A DNA stretch of 19,753 bases from Bacillota bacterium (lineage in GTDB: Bacteria; Bacillota; Clostridia; Acetivibrionales; DSM-1351). Both the position numbers and the translations under genes were made by a program. The notes beneath the pieces are model-generated. The model was not told the origin of the DNA, did no database searches, and saw only the letters and a list, made by a program, of their open reading frames with translations. Location of the stretch: positions 1-19,753 of the forward strand of contig JAEZIV010000282.1 of assembly GCA_023436515.1 (NCBI GenBank), read 5' to 3'. Positions 7,601 through 15,521 of this stretch are shown one piece after another (within the stretch, counting starts at the first letter, position 1; each line of letters begins with the position of its first letter).

Positions 7601-8290
7601 TTACGCACCTGCCTCAGCCTCTGCCAGCTGGTCCTTTGCCAACTGATACTGATCCCGTGCCATATCTATTAATCTTGGATTTTTTCTAGCCTCAGGTGAA
7701 GCTACAATTCTGCTGAACCAAAGTATGGAGTCATCCAGCTTTCCAACTCTCCTAAATAATTCTGCAATGATATACATGCAGGTTACTTCATCCAGCTTGT
7801 CCAAGGGGAATCTTTCCTTGGAATAAGCTTCATTGTAAGAATTGAGTGCAAAAGTGAGAAATTCTATCTCCTTTTTATTGTCATTCTTATCTCTATATAG
7901 CCAAGCTATTCTTAAACATACCTTTGCAAGCTCACTGGCCTTTGCATTTCTTACCTTGAGATTCAAAAGTGCCAGCTTAAAGGCTTCCAGCGCCTTATCT
8001 ACATCTCTCTCTCCAGTGAAGCTTCTCTGTACCCAGTTTTTTGTAATTTTGTCCTTAATAACCGCTATGTCTTTTGTAAATATCCCTTCAAACTTATCTT
8101 GCAGTGCTGCATATCCACATACCTCGCATACCCATACGTCATAAAAAAGAACATTCAGTTCCTCATAGTGTACACACATATCGGTATCCCTTGATCTAAC
8201 CTTGCAGCCCTTTGTCTTAACCTTAGTTACCTCTATTTCCTTATTGCACACAGGACATATAATTTTCTTGTTGTAAAGCAAATTATTCAT
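7601..8290 (-). CDS. DUF2225 family protein with zinc-ribbon-like cysteines and TPR-like helices
   Basis: A 229-aa cytosolic protein of a widespread clostridial and bacillar family with no proven role. Two CxxC pairs (C12/C15 and C55/C58, the second in VCEVCGYAAL) look like a zinc ribbon; C29 and C39 lie between them. From about residue 95 on it is helical, with TPR-like pairs (DKALEAFKLALLNLKVRN, LAKVCLRIAWLYRDK, SILWFSRIVAS). The start ATG at 8290 has AGGGG about 9 nt upstream. It heads a two-gene operon with the PurM-like protein. No convincing promoter is seen in the 70 bp before it. Confidence 0.82.
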   Translation of the reverse strand: MNNLLYNKKIICPVCNKEIEVTKVKTKGCKVRSRDTDMCVHYEELNVLFYDVWVCEVCGYAALQDKFEGIFTKDIAVIKDKITKNWVQRSFTGERDVDKALEAFKLALLNLKVRNAKASELAKVCLRIAWLYRDKNDNKKEIEFLTFALNSYNEAYSKERFPLDKLDEVTCMYIIAELFRRVGKLDDSILWFSRIVASPEARKNPRLIDMARDQYQLAKDQLAEAEAGA

Positions 8291-8360
8291 ATCTTGTTAC
8301 CCCTAGTCTTATAGTTAATTGAATAGCTGAATATTGAATCATTAGCATGTCATTATAAGT

Positions 8361-9752
8361 TTATGGTTTATAATTTCTTCTACTTACAGCAAACTTACCA
8401 CGTACAGGCTTGTAAATATCCTCGCTTATTATCTCACTGTCGGTTAAAGCCCCCTGCTTATTATATGTATCTCTGTATAAAACTACTCTCATACCTTTTC
8501 TCTCTCTTACCAATACCCTGACCTGACCATCTGACAGACCATTATTTATAACGTATTCAGGCTCAGGCGGGGCGTACTCCTCAACTATTACTGAACGTAA
8601 CACCTTTTTTTCAGTTTCAGCCTCAGCTTTTTTCCCGATTATCTTAACTGTTATGGTTCCATTTCGCACTTCAGTAGCAATACAAATAGTATAATCTCTA
8701 TTGTTCTTAAATTTCAAGTCTATATATCCCTCTGAAATAGTAGCATCCTGTCCGGGAGGAACATAGCCTAAGGGAATCGAGTGATGTACCCTCTTTGTAA
8801 CCTTAAGTGAGGATAACAGAACGGCATTGTATAGTGTTGTTGCCACCTGACATATACCTCCTCCTGTTCCTGGCACAATGCGGCTTTTCATTATTATTGG
8901 CGCTTGCATATATCCGTTTGAAGAGGTTCTGGGACCTAAGGCATAATCCATAGAAAACTCCTCTCCGGGGAGCAATATGTAATTATTTATCTTATTACCA
9001 GCTACTTCTATATTGTGAGACCTATTGCTGCTATTGGAGTTGTACCTTGTGGAGAATACTCCAAGCACATCTCTGATCTCACTTACGTCAGCCACCGTTA
9101 TTGAAGGTTTTACAGTCTGGACCTCAAGAAAGGCATCACTAAAATCCCGATTTAAAAGCTTTCTCTCAATTAACTCGGTATTAGTCTCTAGGTCAAGCTT
9201 TCTTCCATCAATATCGTTTGTATAAACTATTCTACCATAATTATAATTGAATGTGGAGTTTGTTGCAGAAAAATCGACCTCATTCTTGATTTTTGACAAA
9301 ATTTTCATAAGCTTAACCTTATTGTATTTTGCAGCTACGATAAGGTTAACCGGCTTTCTCCTCAATCGATTTATAGCAGTTATCCTATTTATCCAGTTAC
9401 CTGTCCTTCCAAGCTTGTATGCTCTGTTGATTGTAGCTTCATAAGCATAGCTGAAATCAACACTCCCGAGTGGAATCTCCCAGGAATTTTCGTTATAACG
9501 CAGATTTATAGATGTTGATTTATGATTTTTCTGAATTTCCAACTTAATTGCTTCATATGCCTCAGCCTTTGTTAAGCCTGATACATCAACTCCGTCAATG
9601 TATACTCCCTTGTAAAAGTACTCATAGGACAGCTTCTTTCCCGCATTAAGATAGTAGGCAAATAGAACTGCTGCCGTGAAAATAATTAAACCTCCTATCA
9701 CAAGGAATATGAATTTAGCATTAATAAACTTCCTGTAACTTTCCTTTGTCAT
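8361..9752 (-). CDS. VanW family protein with peptidoglycan-binding-like and G5-like regions
   Basis: A 463-aa membrane-anchored, outward-facing protein. One helix (about 13-34) after a basic N-terminus gives a signal anchor. It is followed by a putative peptidoglycan-binding type 4 domain (about 40-215), and a VanW domain (about 230-370) with the hallmark LLPGEEFSMDYALGPRT and PGTGGGICQVATTLYNAVL. A C-terminal tail (about 380-450, RSVIVEEYAPPEPEYV then VRERKGMRVVLYRDTYN) resembles a G5 domain. VanW proteins accompany some vancomycin clusters, but most are general cell-wall proteins of unknown activity, and no van genes are nearby. ATG at 9752 is chosen over TTG at 9764 because GGAG sits 6 nt before the ATG. 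It appears to have its own promoter. Confidence 0.87.
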   Translation of the reverse strand: MTKESYRKFINAKFIFLVIGGLIIFTAAVLFAYYLNAGKKLSYEYFYKGVYIDGVDVSGLTKAEAYEAIKLEIQKNHKSTSINLRYNENSWEIPLGSVDFSYAYEATINRAYKLGRTGNWINRITAINRLRRKPVNLIVAAKYNKVKLMKILSKIKNEVDFSATNSTFNYNYGRIVYTNDIDGRKLDLETNTELIERKLLNRDFSDAFLEVQTVKPSITVADVSEIRDVLGVFSTRYNSNSSNRSHNIEVAGNKINNYILLPGEEFSMDYALGPRTSSNGYMQAPIIMKSRIVPGTGGGICQVATTLYNAVLLSSLKVTKRVHHSIPLGYVPPGQDATISEGYIDLKFKNNRDYTICIATEVRNGTITVKIIGKKAEAETEKKVLRSVIVEEYAPPEPEYVINNGLSDGQVRVLVRERKGMRVVLYRDTYNKQGALTDSEIISEDIYKPVRGKFAVSRRNYKP

Positions 9753-9803
9753 TGCATACTCCAATCAAATAGTATAATCACAGTACAATACTTCTTAAAA
9801 TGT

Positions 9804-9832
9804 AGTATAATATTTGTCTGTAATATCAGTAA
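9804..9832 (-). promoter_or_regulatory. Candidate promoter of the VanW-family gene
   Basis: TATACT (9804-9809) and a weaker TTACTG (9827-9832) are 17 bp apart on the minus strand. The -35 box overlaps the end of the adjacent palindrome, as expected if a regulator binds there. Confidence 0.45.
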
Positions 9833-9851
9833 CGATGTAATTACATCGTTA
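9830..9851. promoter_or_regulatory. Perfect 22-bp palindrome, candidate operator
   Basis: The half-site AACGATGTAA (9831-9840) is followed directly by its exact reverse complement (9841-9850), with one more matching pair outside. There is no spacer. It overlaps the predicted -35 box of the VanW-family gene. The inner core TGTAATTACA resembles GntR- or MarR-type operators, but the protein that binds it is not identifiable here. Confidence 0.6.
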
Positions 9852-9868
9852 TGTATTTATATAACTCG

Positions 9869-9916
9869 TAGCTTTATGTTACAAGCTATGCTGTTAATAT
9901 AAATAATATTATTTAT
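9869..9916. repeat. Two further dyads in the non-coding region
   Basis: A 6-bp hairpin TAGCTT/AAGCTA with an 8-nt loop (9869-9888) and an 18-bp perfect AT-only palindrome (9899-9916, half ATAAATAAT) lie next to the candidate operator. The AT palindrome is less telling in AT-rich DNA. The remainder of the gap, 9917-10091, holds nothing I can name. Confidence 0.4.
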
Positions 9917-10091
9917 GCAATGATTTTATTATCTTTAGTTTTAATTCTTATTAAAGCTGTAAAAAAACACCTATTATTGGCGGGCTAATTATGTTCTTAT
10001 TAACGGACATTTCTACTTTTACTATAGACTTATGAATAAATATACTCAATTATATAACGTTTTGTATATAATTGGAAGGTTGTTTTCCTGC

Positions 10092-10123
10092 AAAAAAAGG
10101 ATTACGGACAAAATCCATAATCC
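10092..10123 (-). terminator. Intrinsic terminator of thiI and the upstream gene run
   Basis: GGATTA (10099-10104) pairs with TAATCC (10118-10123) and an inner GGA pairs with TCC past one mismatch. On the minus strand the stem runs straight into seven T (10092-10098). It starts 21 nt past the thiI stop. Confidence 0.85.
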
Positions 10124-10144
10124 CAAATCAATCATCTCTACTAC

Positions 10145-11320
10145 TTAAGGCTTAAGGACAATTACCTCTGTTCCTTCAACTGCCTTATCTATCAATGGTT
10201 CGAAATCAACAACACCCTCGGATTTCAATATTTTTTCAAGCTTTGGTTTGGTTTGAGGATGCTTTGCAACAAAAACAGTACAGCAATCCTCATATGGCAG
10301 AATAGAGGTTTCAAAGGTATCAATTTTACGAGCTATATCAACCACCTCTACCTTATCCATTCCAATAAGAGGCCTGAATACGGGCATATTTACTGCTGCA
10401 TCGGTGCAGTATAAGCTCTGCATTGTCTGGCTTGCAACCTGTCCCATGCTCTCTCCCGTTATAAGTGCCATTGCATCTGTCTTTCGTGCTATTATCTCAG
10501 CAATTTTCATCATAATACGTCTCATAATGATTGTCAGTTGATCTTCTGGACAATTATCATTTATAGCCAGCTGGATCTCGGTAAAGGGAACTATATGAAG
10601 CTTTAGCTTACCACAGTAGCCCGACAGTTTTTGTGCAAGATCAATGACTTTTTGCTTGGCTCTTTCACTTGTATACGGATAGCTGTAAAAATGAACAGCT
10701 TCAATTTCCACACCTCTCTTACCCATCATCCAGCCTGCCACAGGGCTGTCAATTCCGCCTGAAAGCAGAAGCATTGCCTTTCCATTTGAGCCTATTGGCA
10801 TTCCGCCGTGAGCTTTAATTATCTCTGAGTACACATAGGAGCTCTCTCTAACTTCAAGATGAACAATAAAGTCAGGGTTTTTTACATCAACAGATAGACC
10901 AGGTATATTCTCAAGTAGATATCCCCCAACATCAGCGCTTATTTCAGGTGACTGCATCGGGAATTTCTTGTTTCCTCTCTTGGTTTCCAGCTTAAAGGTC
11001 TTGTAGCCCTTGTTCGCAACAAGTTCCTTTGCAACTATAAGGGCAGTAGCCTTAATTTGCTCATAATCAGTGTCAATTTTCCAGACCTGACTTACAGAAA
11101 CTACTCCAAAAATCTTAGTAATCTTATTTAGCACAAAATCAAAATCATACTCTTCAACCTGTGGTTCAATATATATTCTTCCTTGAGACTTGAAGATTTT
11201 TGCATTTCCCGCCTTTAAAACAGCATTTTTTATATTACCGATAAGCTTGTCCTCAAAAACAGGTCTGTTTAAGCCCTTCAAGATTATTTCACCATAGCGA
11301 ACCAAAATTATTTTTTTCAT
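10145..11320 (-). CDS. thiI: tRNA 4-thiouridine synthase ThiI, rhodanese-less form
   Basis: This enzyme adenylates U8 of tRNA and inserts sulfur to make 4-thiouridine; in many bacteria it also serves thiazole synthesis. 391 aa from ATG 11320, where GGAGG lies 5 nt upstream (the TTG at 11332 overlaps that site and is rejected). Order of parts: N-terminal ferredoxin-like region, THUMP domain (about 60-165), then the PP-loop ATPase domain with SGGIDS (187-192) and TGESMGQVASQT (288-299). C346/C347 in PYEDCC match the position of the catalytic cysteine C344 of the E. coli enzyme. The C-terminal rhodanese domain of the E. coli protein is absent, so sulfur should come directly from a cysteine desulfurase, as reported for Bacillus subtilis NifZ-ThiI. 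The desulfurase gene is directly upstream. Confidence 0.95.
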   Translation of the reverse strand: MKKIILVRYGEIILKGLNRPVFEDKLIGNIKNAVLKAGNAKIFKSQGRIYIEPQVEEYDFDFVLNKITKIFGVVSVSQVWKIDTDYEQIKATALIVAKELVANKGYKTFKLETKRGNKKFPMQSPEISADVGGYLLENIPGLSVDVKNPDFIVHLEVRESSYVYSEIIKAHGGMPIGSNGKAMLLLSGGIDSPVAGWMMGKRGVEIEAVHFYSYPYTSERAKQKVIDLAQKLSGYCGKLKLHIVPFTEIQLAINDNCPEDQLTIIMRRIMMKIAEIIARKTDAMALITGESMGQVASQTMQSLYCTDAAVNMPVFRPLIGMDKVEVVDIARKIDTFETSILPYEDCCTVFVAKHPQTKPKLEKILKSEGVVDFEPLIDKAVEGTEVIVLKP

Positions 11321-11445
11321 TTTACCCTCCAAAGTAATGCTTGCTATTTATATTACACATATGCTCTACATAAAATCCTTATTGTACTAAGCTTTACTAT
11401 TAATAAAATTAGCATTGGATCAGATTCTTACATAAATCTACACTT

Positions 11446-11591
11446 CAGTTAGTACTTCTGTTTACGCTTCAGTTTGCACTCAGGTTTGCACTCATTTTCT
11501 ATTTTTGCTGCAGTTTGCATTCAGTTAGTACTTCTGTTTATGCTGCAGCTTGCACTCAGTTAGTACTTCTGTTTATGCTGCAGTTTGCGCT
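11446..11591. repeat. 35-bp-unit minisatellite between the desulfurase gene and thiI
   Basis: Four units in direct tandem: 11446-11480, a diverged 41-bp copy 11481-11521, 11522-11556 and 11557-11591. The last two differ at only two bases. Each standard unit begins CAGTTAGTACTTCTGTTTA and ends near GCAGTTTGCACT; it contains the short palindromes AGTACT and CTGCAG. The unit length is not a multiple of 3 and no gene runs through it. It fills half of the 289-bp gap; 11321-11445 is AT-rich with nothing else visible. Confidence 0.85.
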
Positions 11592-11609
11592 TCAACTGGA
11601 AACTTATAA

Positions 11610-12770
11610 TTAGGCCTTCAAACGACCCTTAATACTAATAACCGGAATTATCTCCTTCAGTGCTTCAATAGTAAGATCCAAATCCTGCTGCGTGTTTTCG
11701 GCAGATAAACTGAATCGAATAGCACCGTCAATATACTTTACCGGAACACCCATGGCTTTTAATACATGACTATGACTGCTCTTATGTGAGGAACAGGCTG
11801 AGCCAGTCGAAACATAAATCTTTTTTTGCTCCAGATGATGTAGCAATACCTCCGACTTTAAATTAGCGAAGGATATATTAATTATATAAGGTAATGCATC
11901 GTCTGAAGAGTTTATAACAGCATTCTCAAAATCTTCCCTAATTTTTTTTACAAAATATTTCTTTAGAGAACTTACTTTTACATGGTTCTCCTCCAGCTTA
12001 GCATATGAAAGCTCGGCTGCCAATCCAAAGCCGCATATTCCGGGAACATTCTCTGTTCCGGATCTTAGTGCTGCCTCTTGACCTCCTCCAAATATTATGG
12101 GCTTTACTTTAATTCCTTTTTTAATATAAAGTGCACCAATACCTTTCGGGCCATGAATCTTATGTGAGCTTAATGATAATAGATCAATACTCATACCTGC
12201 AGCATTTATTTGTGTCTTACCAAAAGCCTGTACTGCGTCAACGTGCAAAACTGCTGTAGGACATAATTCCTTTCTGATTCTGACAATTTCAGCAATTGGT
12301 TGATTAGCGCCTACCTCATTATTAGTAAACATAAAACTCAGCAATGCTGTTTCCTTATCAACAACCTGTCTTAATGCATCCAGGTTTATAATACCCTGCT
12401 TGTCAACAGGAATATAATCCACCCTATAGCCTTCCAACGCCAGATGCTTAAATACTTCAAGGACTGAGGGATGCTCTATTTGGCTTGTGATTATATGTTT
12501 TCCGGCCCGGGGATTTGCACGCAAATAGCCCATAACTGCCATATTATTTGCTTCCGTTCCTCCGGAGGTAAATAATATTTCCTTGGGATCAGCCTTTAAT
12601 ACCTCTGCTATTTGCATTCGTGCTTTTTTTACCAGATTTTCAGCTGCTATTCCCTTAGTATGAAGAGATGAGGGGTTACCGTAATAATTCCTGCTAACCT
12701 CAGTTATATAATCAACCACTTCATCATAGGGCTTAGTGGTTGCACTATTGTCCAGATAAATTTCCTTCAT
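11610..12770 (-). CDS. Cysteine desulfurase, NifS/IscS family
   Basis: This PLP enzyme takes sulfur from L-cysteine, leaving alanine, and holds it as a persulfide for a partner. 386 aa from ATG 12770 (protein starts MKEIYLDNSATT as in the family; GAGG 11 nt upstream); a GTG 45 nt earlier would overlap the preceding gene and adds residues the family lacks. Motifs: TSGGTEANN (68-76), H100 over the cofactor, VDAVQAFGK (177-185), PLP lysine K204 in SSHKIHGPKG, and the persulfide cysteine C326 in STGSACSS. No iscU or sufU follows; the next gene is thiI, so tRNA thiolation is the likely main task. The preceding genes encode Fe-S proteins, so a share in Fe-S supply is possible. Confidence 0.93.
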   Translation of the reverse strand: MKEIYLDNSATTKPYDEVVDYITEVSRNYYGNPSSLHTKGIAAENLVKKARMQIAEVLKADPKEILFTSGGTEANNMAVMGYLRANPRAGKHIITSQIEHPSVLEVFKHLALEGYRVDYIPVDKQGIINLDALRQVVDKETALLSFMFTNNEVGANQPIAEIVRIRKELCPTAVLHVDAVQAFGKTQINAAGMSIDLLSLSSHKIHGPKGIGALYIKKGIKVKPIIFGGGQEAALRSGTENVPGICGFGLAAELSYAKLEENHVKVSSLKKYFVKKIREDFENAVINSSDDALPYIINISFANLKSEVLLHHLEQKKIYVSTGSACSSHKSSHSHVLKAMGVPVKYIDGAIRFSLSAENTQQDLDLTIEALKEIIPVISIKGRLKA

Positions 12771-12792
12771 TAAATGAAAAACCTCGCTAATT

Positions 12793-13035
12793 TTATTTAT
12801 CCTTACTCTGCTCACTTTCGGCCATTCGCTCCAAAAGCTTCTTCTCCATAGCCTTTAATTGGCCCTTAGTAACATTTTGCTTAAAAAAATCCTCAATATT
12901 AATACTTCTATACTCTTCTGAATCCTCTATACATCGGCCGCAGTCATCACAGTGCTTTCCCGGCTCCAAGTCACATATATCACACTCACCGCAATCAATA
13001 CATTCTCTATCGTAAAGTTCACATTTCTCAGTCAT
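12793..13035 (-). CDS. Small cysteine-rich protein, probably metal-binding
   Basis: An 80-aa protein I cannot assign to a named family. Eight cysteines lie in the first 35 residues: C5, C12, C15, C18, C21, C29, C32, C35. The spacing is thus a run of CxxC steps, a 7-residue gap, then CxxCxxC, reminiscent of a ferredoxin or zinc-cluster segment, but the usual trailing CP is missing. The C-terminal half is charged and helical (QLKAMEKKLLERMAES). Start ATG at 13035 has GAGGAG about 10 nt upstream. It lies 38 nt after the hydrogenase-like small subunit and 22 nt before the desulfurase start, so it is in one operon with both. A role as metal or Fe-S carrier is only an inference. Confidence 0.75.
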   Translation of the reverse strand: MTEKCELYDRECIDCGECDICDLEPGKHCDDCGRCIEDSEEYRSINIEDFFKQNVTKGQLKAMEKKLLERMAESEQSKDK

Positions 13036-13073
13036 GCCTTACTATCTCCTCTTTCCTCATGACAAAATACTAG

Positions 13074-13874
13074 CTACAGTCTTCCTATGGCCTTAAGTAT
13101 ACCATAAATTATTGCTTGCGGCCTAGGGGGACAACCCGGTATAAAGACATCCACAGGCAGAACACTGTCAATACCGTTCCTTCCTGCATAGCTGTCCTTG
13201 AATATACCTCCGCTGCAGGCACATGCTCCAACAGCAACCACAAGCTTTGGGGAAGGCACAGCGTTATATGTTTTTATTAATGCTTCCTCCATATTTCTTG
13301 TCACACAGCCTGTAACTAAAAGCATATCTGCATGTCTTGGAGAGGCTACAAAATGTATTCCAAAGCGTTCGATATCATTATAAGGACCTCCCAAAGCATT
13401 TATTTCATAATCGCAGCCATTACAGGATCCAGCATCAACCTCTCTGATATGCAAGCTCTTTCCGAACTTTGAGGCAACCCATTCCTTCAGCTGCTTTCCC
13501 AATAGTTCATAATCCAGTCCCATATACTCACTTTCCCGGATATAAGCAGGCGTTGCTCTGAGAGCCTCACGGCTTTTTTGTGCAAGTTCAAACCTATTGG
13601 AAAAGAAAATTGCTCCTTTTGAGCAGCTTTCTTCACAAAAACGACAGAATATGCACTCATCCAAGTTGACTGCAGGAGTCTTAGCTTTCTCTTTGTCATT
13701 ATCAATCAATACAATTGCTCTGGTTGGACATATATCCTTACACTTCATGCATTTACTGCATTTATTATAATCAAACTCAGGTGCACCTGTAATAAAAGAG
13801 CTTTTAATAGGCTTATTAGGATAATCAACAGTTACAGTTCCATGCTGAAAATATTTTTTTATTATGTTATACAT
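13074..13874 (-). CDS. Hydrogenase-like small subunit: ferredoxin domain fused to NuoB/HyfI domain
   Basis: A 266-aa electron-carrying subunit of the peripheral arm of an Ehr/Hyf-like complex. Residues 35-90 form a two-cluster ferredoxin (C39, C42, C45, C49 and C74, C77, C80, C84), corresponding to NuoI/HyfH. From about 140 on it is NuoB/HyfI-like: SCNGC (C151, C154), GACAC (C218) and PGCPPRP (C248), the four ligands expected for the proximal (N2-type) cluster. All cluster cysteines are thus present. In Hyf and complex I the two parts are separate proteins, so this is a fusion. GGGAGG lies 5 nt before the ATG. It follows the large-subunit gene by 56 nt. It resembles the EhrS protein by layout (inference). 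Confidence 0.88.
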   Translation of the reverse strand: MYNIIKKYFQHGTVTVDYPNKPIKSSFITGAPEFDYNKCSKCMKCKDICPTRAIVLIDNDKEKAKTPAVNLDECIFCRFCEESCSKGAIFFSNRFELAQKSREALRATPAYIRESEYMGLDYELLGKQLKEWVASKFGKSLHIREVDAGSCNGCDYEINALGGPYNDIERFGIHFVASPRHADMLLVTGCVTRNMEEALIKTYNAVPSPKLVVAVGACACSGGIFKDSYAGRNGIDSVLPVDVFIPGCPPRPQAIIYGILKAIGRL

Positions 13875-13930
13875 ATAAACCTCCCGTCACAAAAAAGCAA
13901 TTGATGTTCACATTTAGTCCTGCACATATA

Positions 13931-15520
13931 CTATAAATCGTTACCCGCATAAGACAGATTGAAGCTTTTATTTATAAGAGGAAAATCCGTAAGGGTATTT
14001 GTTCTTACAGCATGGCAAAGTGCAGGCCAATTGCAGAAAGACGGAGTTCTTACCTTGTACCTCAAAATGGTGTTGTTTTCACCTGTCATAACAAAGTGAA
14101 TATTTTCCCCTCTTGGTGCCTCAGTCATTCCGTAAGCAAAGGAATACGGCCTTAGCTCATCGACCGCAACCCATACCGAGCCCTCCTCAGGCATCCGCTC
14201 AAGTGCTTGTCTGATAAGTGAGATTGCTTCAATAATTTCTTCAATTTTTACATTCATTCTGCAGTTAACATCACTATAGGAATGCTGGGGAACACTAAAT
14301 TTCAGCTTATCATAAGCAGCATACGGAAACTCCTTCCGAACATCGGTATTTATACCGCTTGCTCTTGCTGCCGGCCCTACTGCATTTAAATCCTGTGCTA
14401 TTTCCTTGCGTAGTATTCCTGTATGCTCAACTCTATCAATGAACATACCGCTGTTCTTAATAATTTTTACAGTATCATTAAACTCTTTTTCTAGCTTTAG
14501 CATACATTCTAGAATAATTTTCTCATTATTGCAGATAAATTCTCTCCGCAGACCACCGGGCTTGTTGGTGTTTCTGAGAAATCTGCTGCCTGTAAGCTGC
14601 TCACAGAGAAGTTGAATCCAACGTCTCATCATGGCAAACTGTGCTGCCGGAAATAGGTAAGCAGTATCTACACACAACCCTGATATATCTCCAAGATGGG
14701 CACATATCCTTTCCAATTCGGCAAAAACGACTCTGGAGTATATAGCCCATTCGGGGAGATAATTGACTCCACTGAGCTTTTCTATCGCCTGACAATAAGC
14801 CAAGGAATTTGTAAAGGTCTCATCTCCGGAAATTCGTTCTGAAAAAAGCAGTACCTTCATATAACTCTCATTTTCAGATAGCTTCTCCAAGCCTCTATGA
14901 ACATAATATAGCTTTGCTTCAAGATTTATTATTGGCTCTCCAGCCACACTGAATCTGAAATGACCAGGCTCTATAATACCTGCATGAACCGGTCCTACCG
15001 GTACTTCAAAAACTCCCGAGCCTGAAATACTGGTCATCTTATCCTCATGCTTTTCATAAGCAAGTCTGGTATTTGCTTTGAAATCCTTTCTTAAGGGATT
15101 TACATTGCGGGGAAAATTCCCATGGAGCACAAGCTCCCTGCCATCAGGATTATCAGCAAACCTTACTCCGTAAAGGTCTTGTATCTCTCTTTCATAAAAC
15201 GCTGCTGAAGGGATTAAATCAGAAAGTGTTGGCAGTTCTATTTTCTGCTTTTTATCAATTCTTGTAAGCAAGGTTATCAGCGTATTGGAGGATCTGACAG
15301 AAAAGGTATAGTAAACTACTAGATTATCTGATTCAGAGAGATCATTTCCAAATAGATTTGTCAAAACACAGTCAATATTGCTGAAAACATTAATACATGC
15401 CTGTTTTATGCCTTCAGGAGCGATTTCTGTATAAATTTCGTTCTCGTTAAGCAGGTTGCTTTCTATTACACAACTAGCTAATAATCTGTTTATTGTATCT
15501 AAAATAGCTTCCGAAATCAT
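13931..15520 (-). CDS. Hydrogenase-like large subunit (NuoC-NuoD fusion) lacking the NiFe ligands
   Basis: A 529-aa protein from ATG 15520, with GGAGG directly upstream overlapping the end of the previous gene; a longer reading from 15559 would overlap that gene by 38 bp. Residues about 30-150 are NuoC-like (AFYEREIQDLYGVRF, 107-121); about 175-529 are NuoD/HycE-like (GPVHAGIIEPGHFRF). In catalytic [NiFe] hydrogenases two Cx2C pairs hold the metal. Here the first site reads ERISGDET (S231 and E234 in place of the cysteines) and the C-terminal site reads NLSYAG (S523, G526). The protein ends NDL, without the peptide that a maturation protease removes. It is therefore an Ehr-type subunit, not a working hydrogenase; its electron partner is unknown. 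Confidence 0.9.
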   Translation of the reverse strand: MISEAILDTINRLLASCVIESNLLNENEIYTEIAPEGIKQACINVFSNIDCVLTNLFGNDLSESDNLVVYYTFSVRSSNTLITLLTRIDKKQKIELPTLSDLIPSAAFYEREIQDLYGVRFADNPDGRELVLHGNFPRNVNPLRKDFKANTRLAYEKHEDKMTSISGSGVFEVPVGPVHAGIIEPGHFRFSVAGEPIINLEAKLYYVHRGLEKLSENESYMKVLLFSERISGDETFTNSLAYCQAIEKLSGVNYLPEWAIYSRVVFAELERICAHLGDISGLCVDTAYLFPAAQFAMMRRWIQLLCEQLTGSRFLRNTNKPGGLRREFICNNEKIILECMLKLEKEFNDTVKIIKNSGMFIDRVEHTGILRKEIAQDLNAVGPAARASGINTDVRKEFPYAAYDKLKFSVPQHSYSDVNCRMNVKIEEIIEAISLIRQALERMPEEGSVWVAVDELRPYSFAYGMTEAPRGENIHFVMTGENNTILRYKVRTPSFCNWPALCHAVRTNTLTDFPLINKSFNLSYAGNDL

Positions 15521-15521
15521 C

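Noticed and set aside
8361..9752. Vancomycin resistance gene
   Set aside because: VanW proteins are widespread wall proteins; no vanHAX-type genes or VanRS pair are nearby.
11446..11591. CRISPR array
   Set aside because: Units abut directly with no unique spacers, and no cas genes are present.
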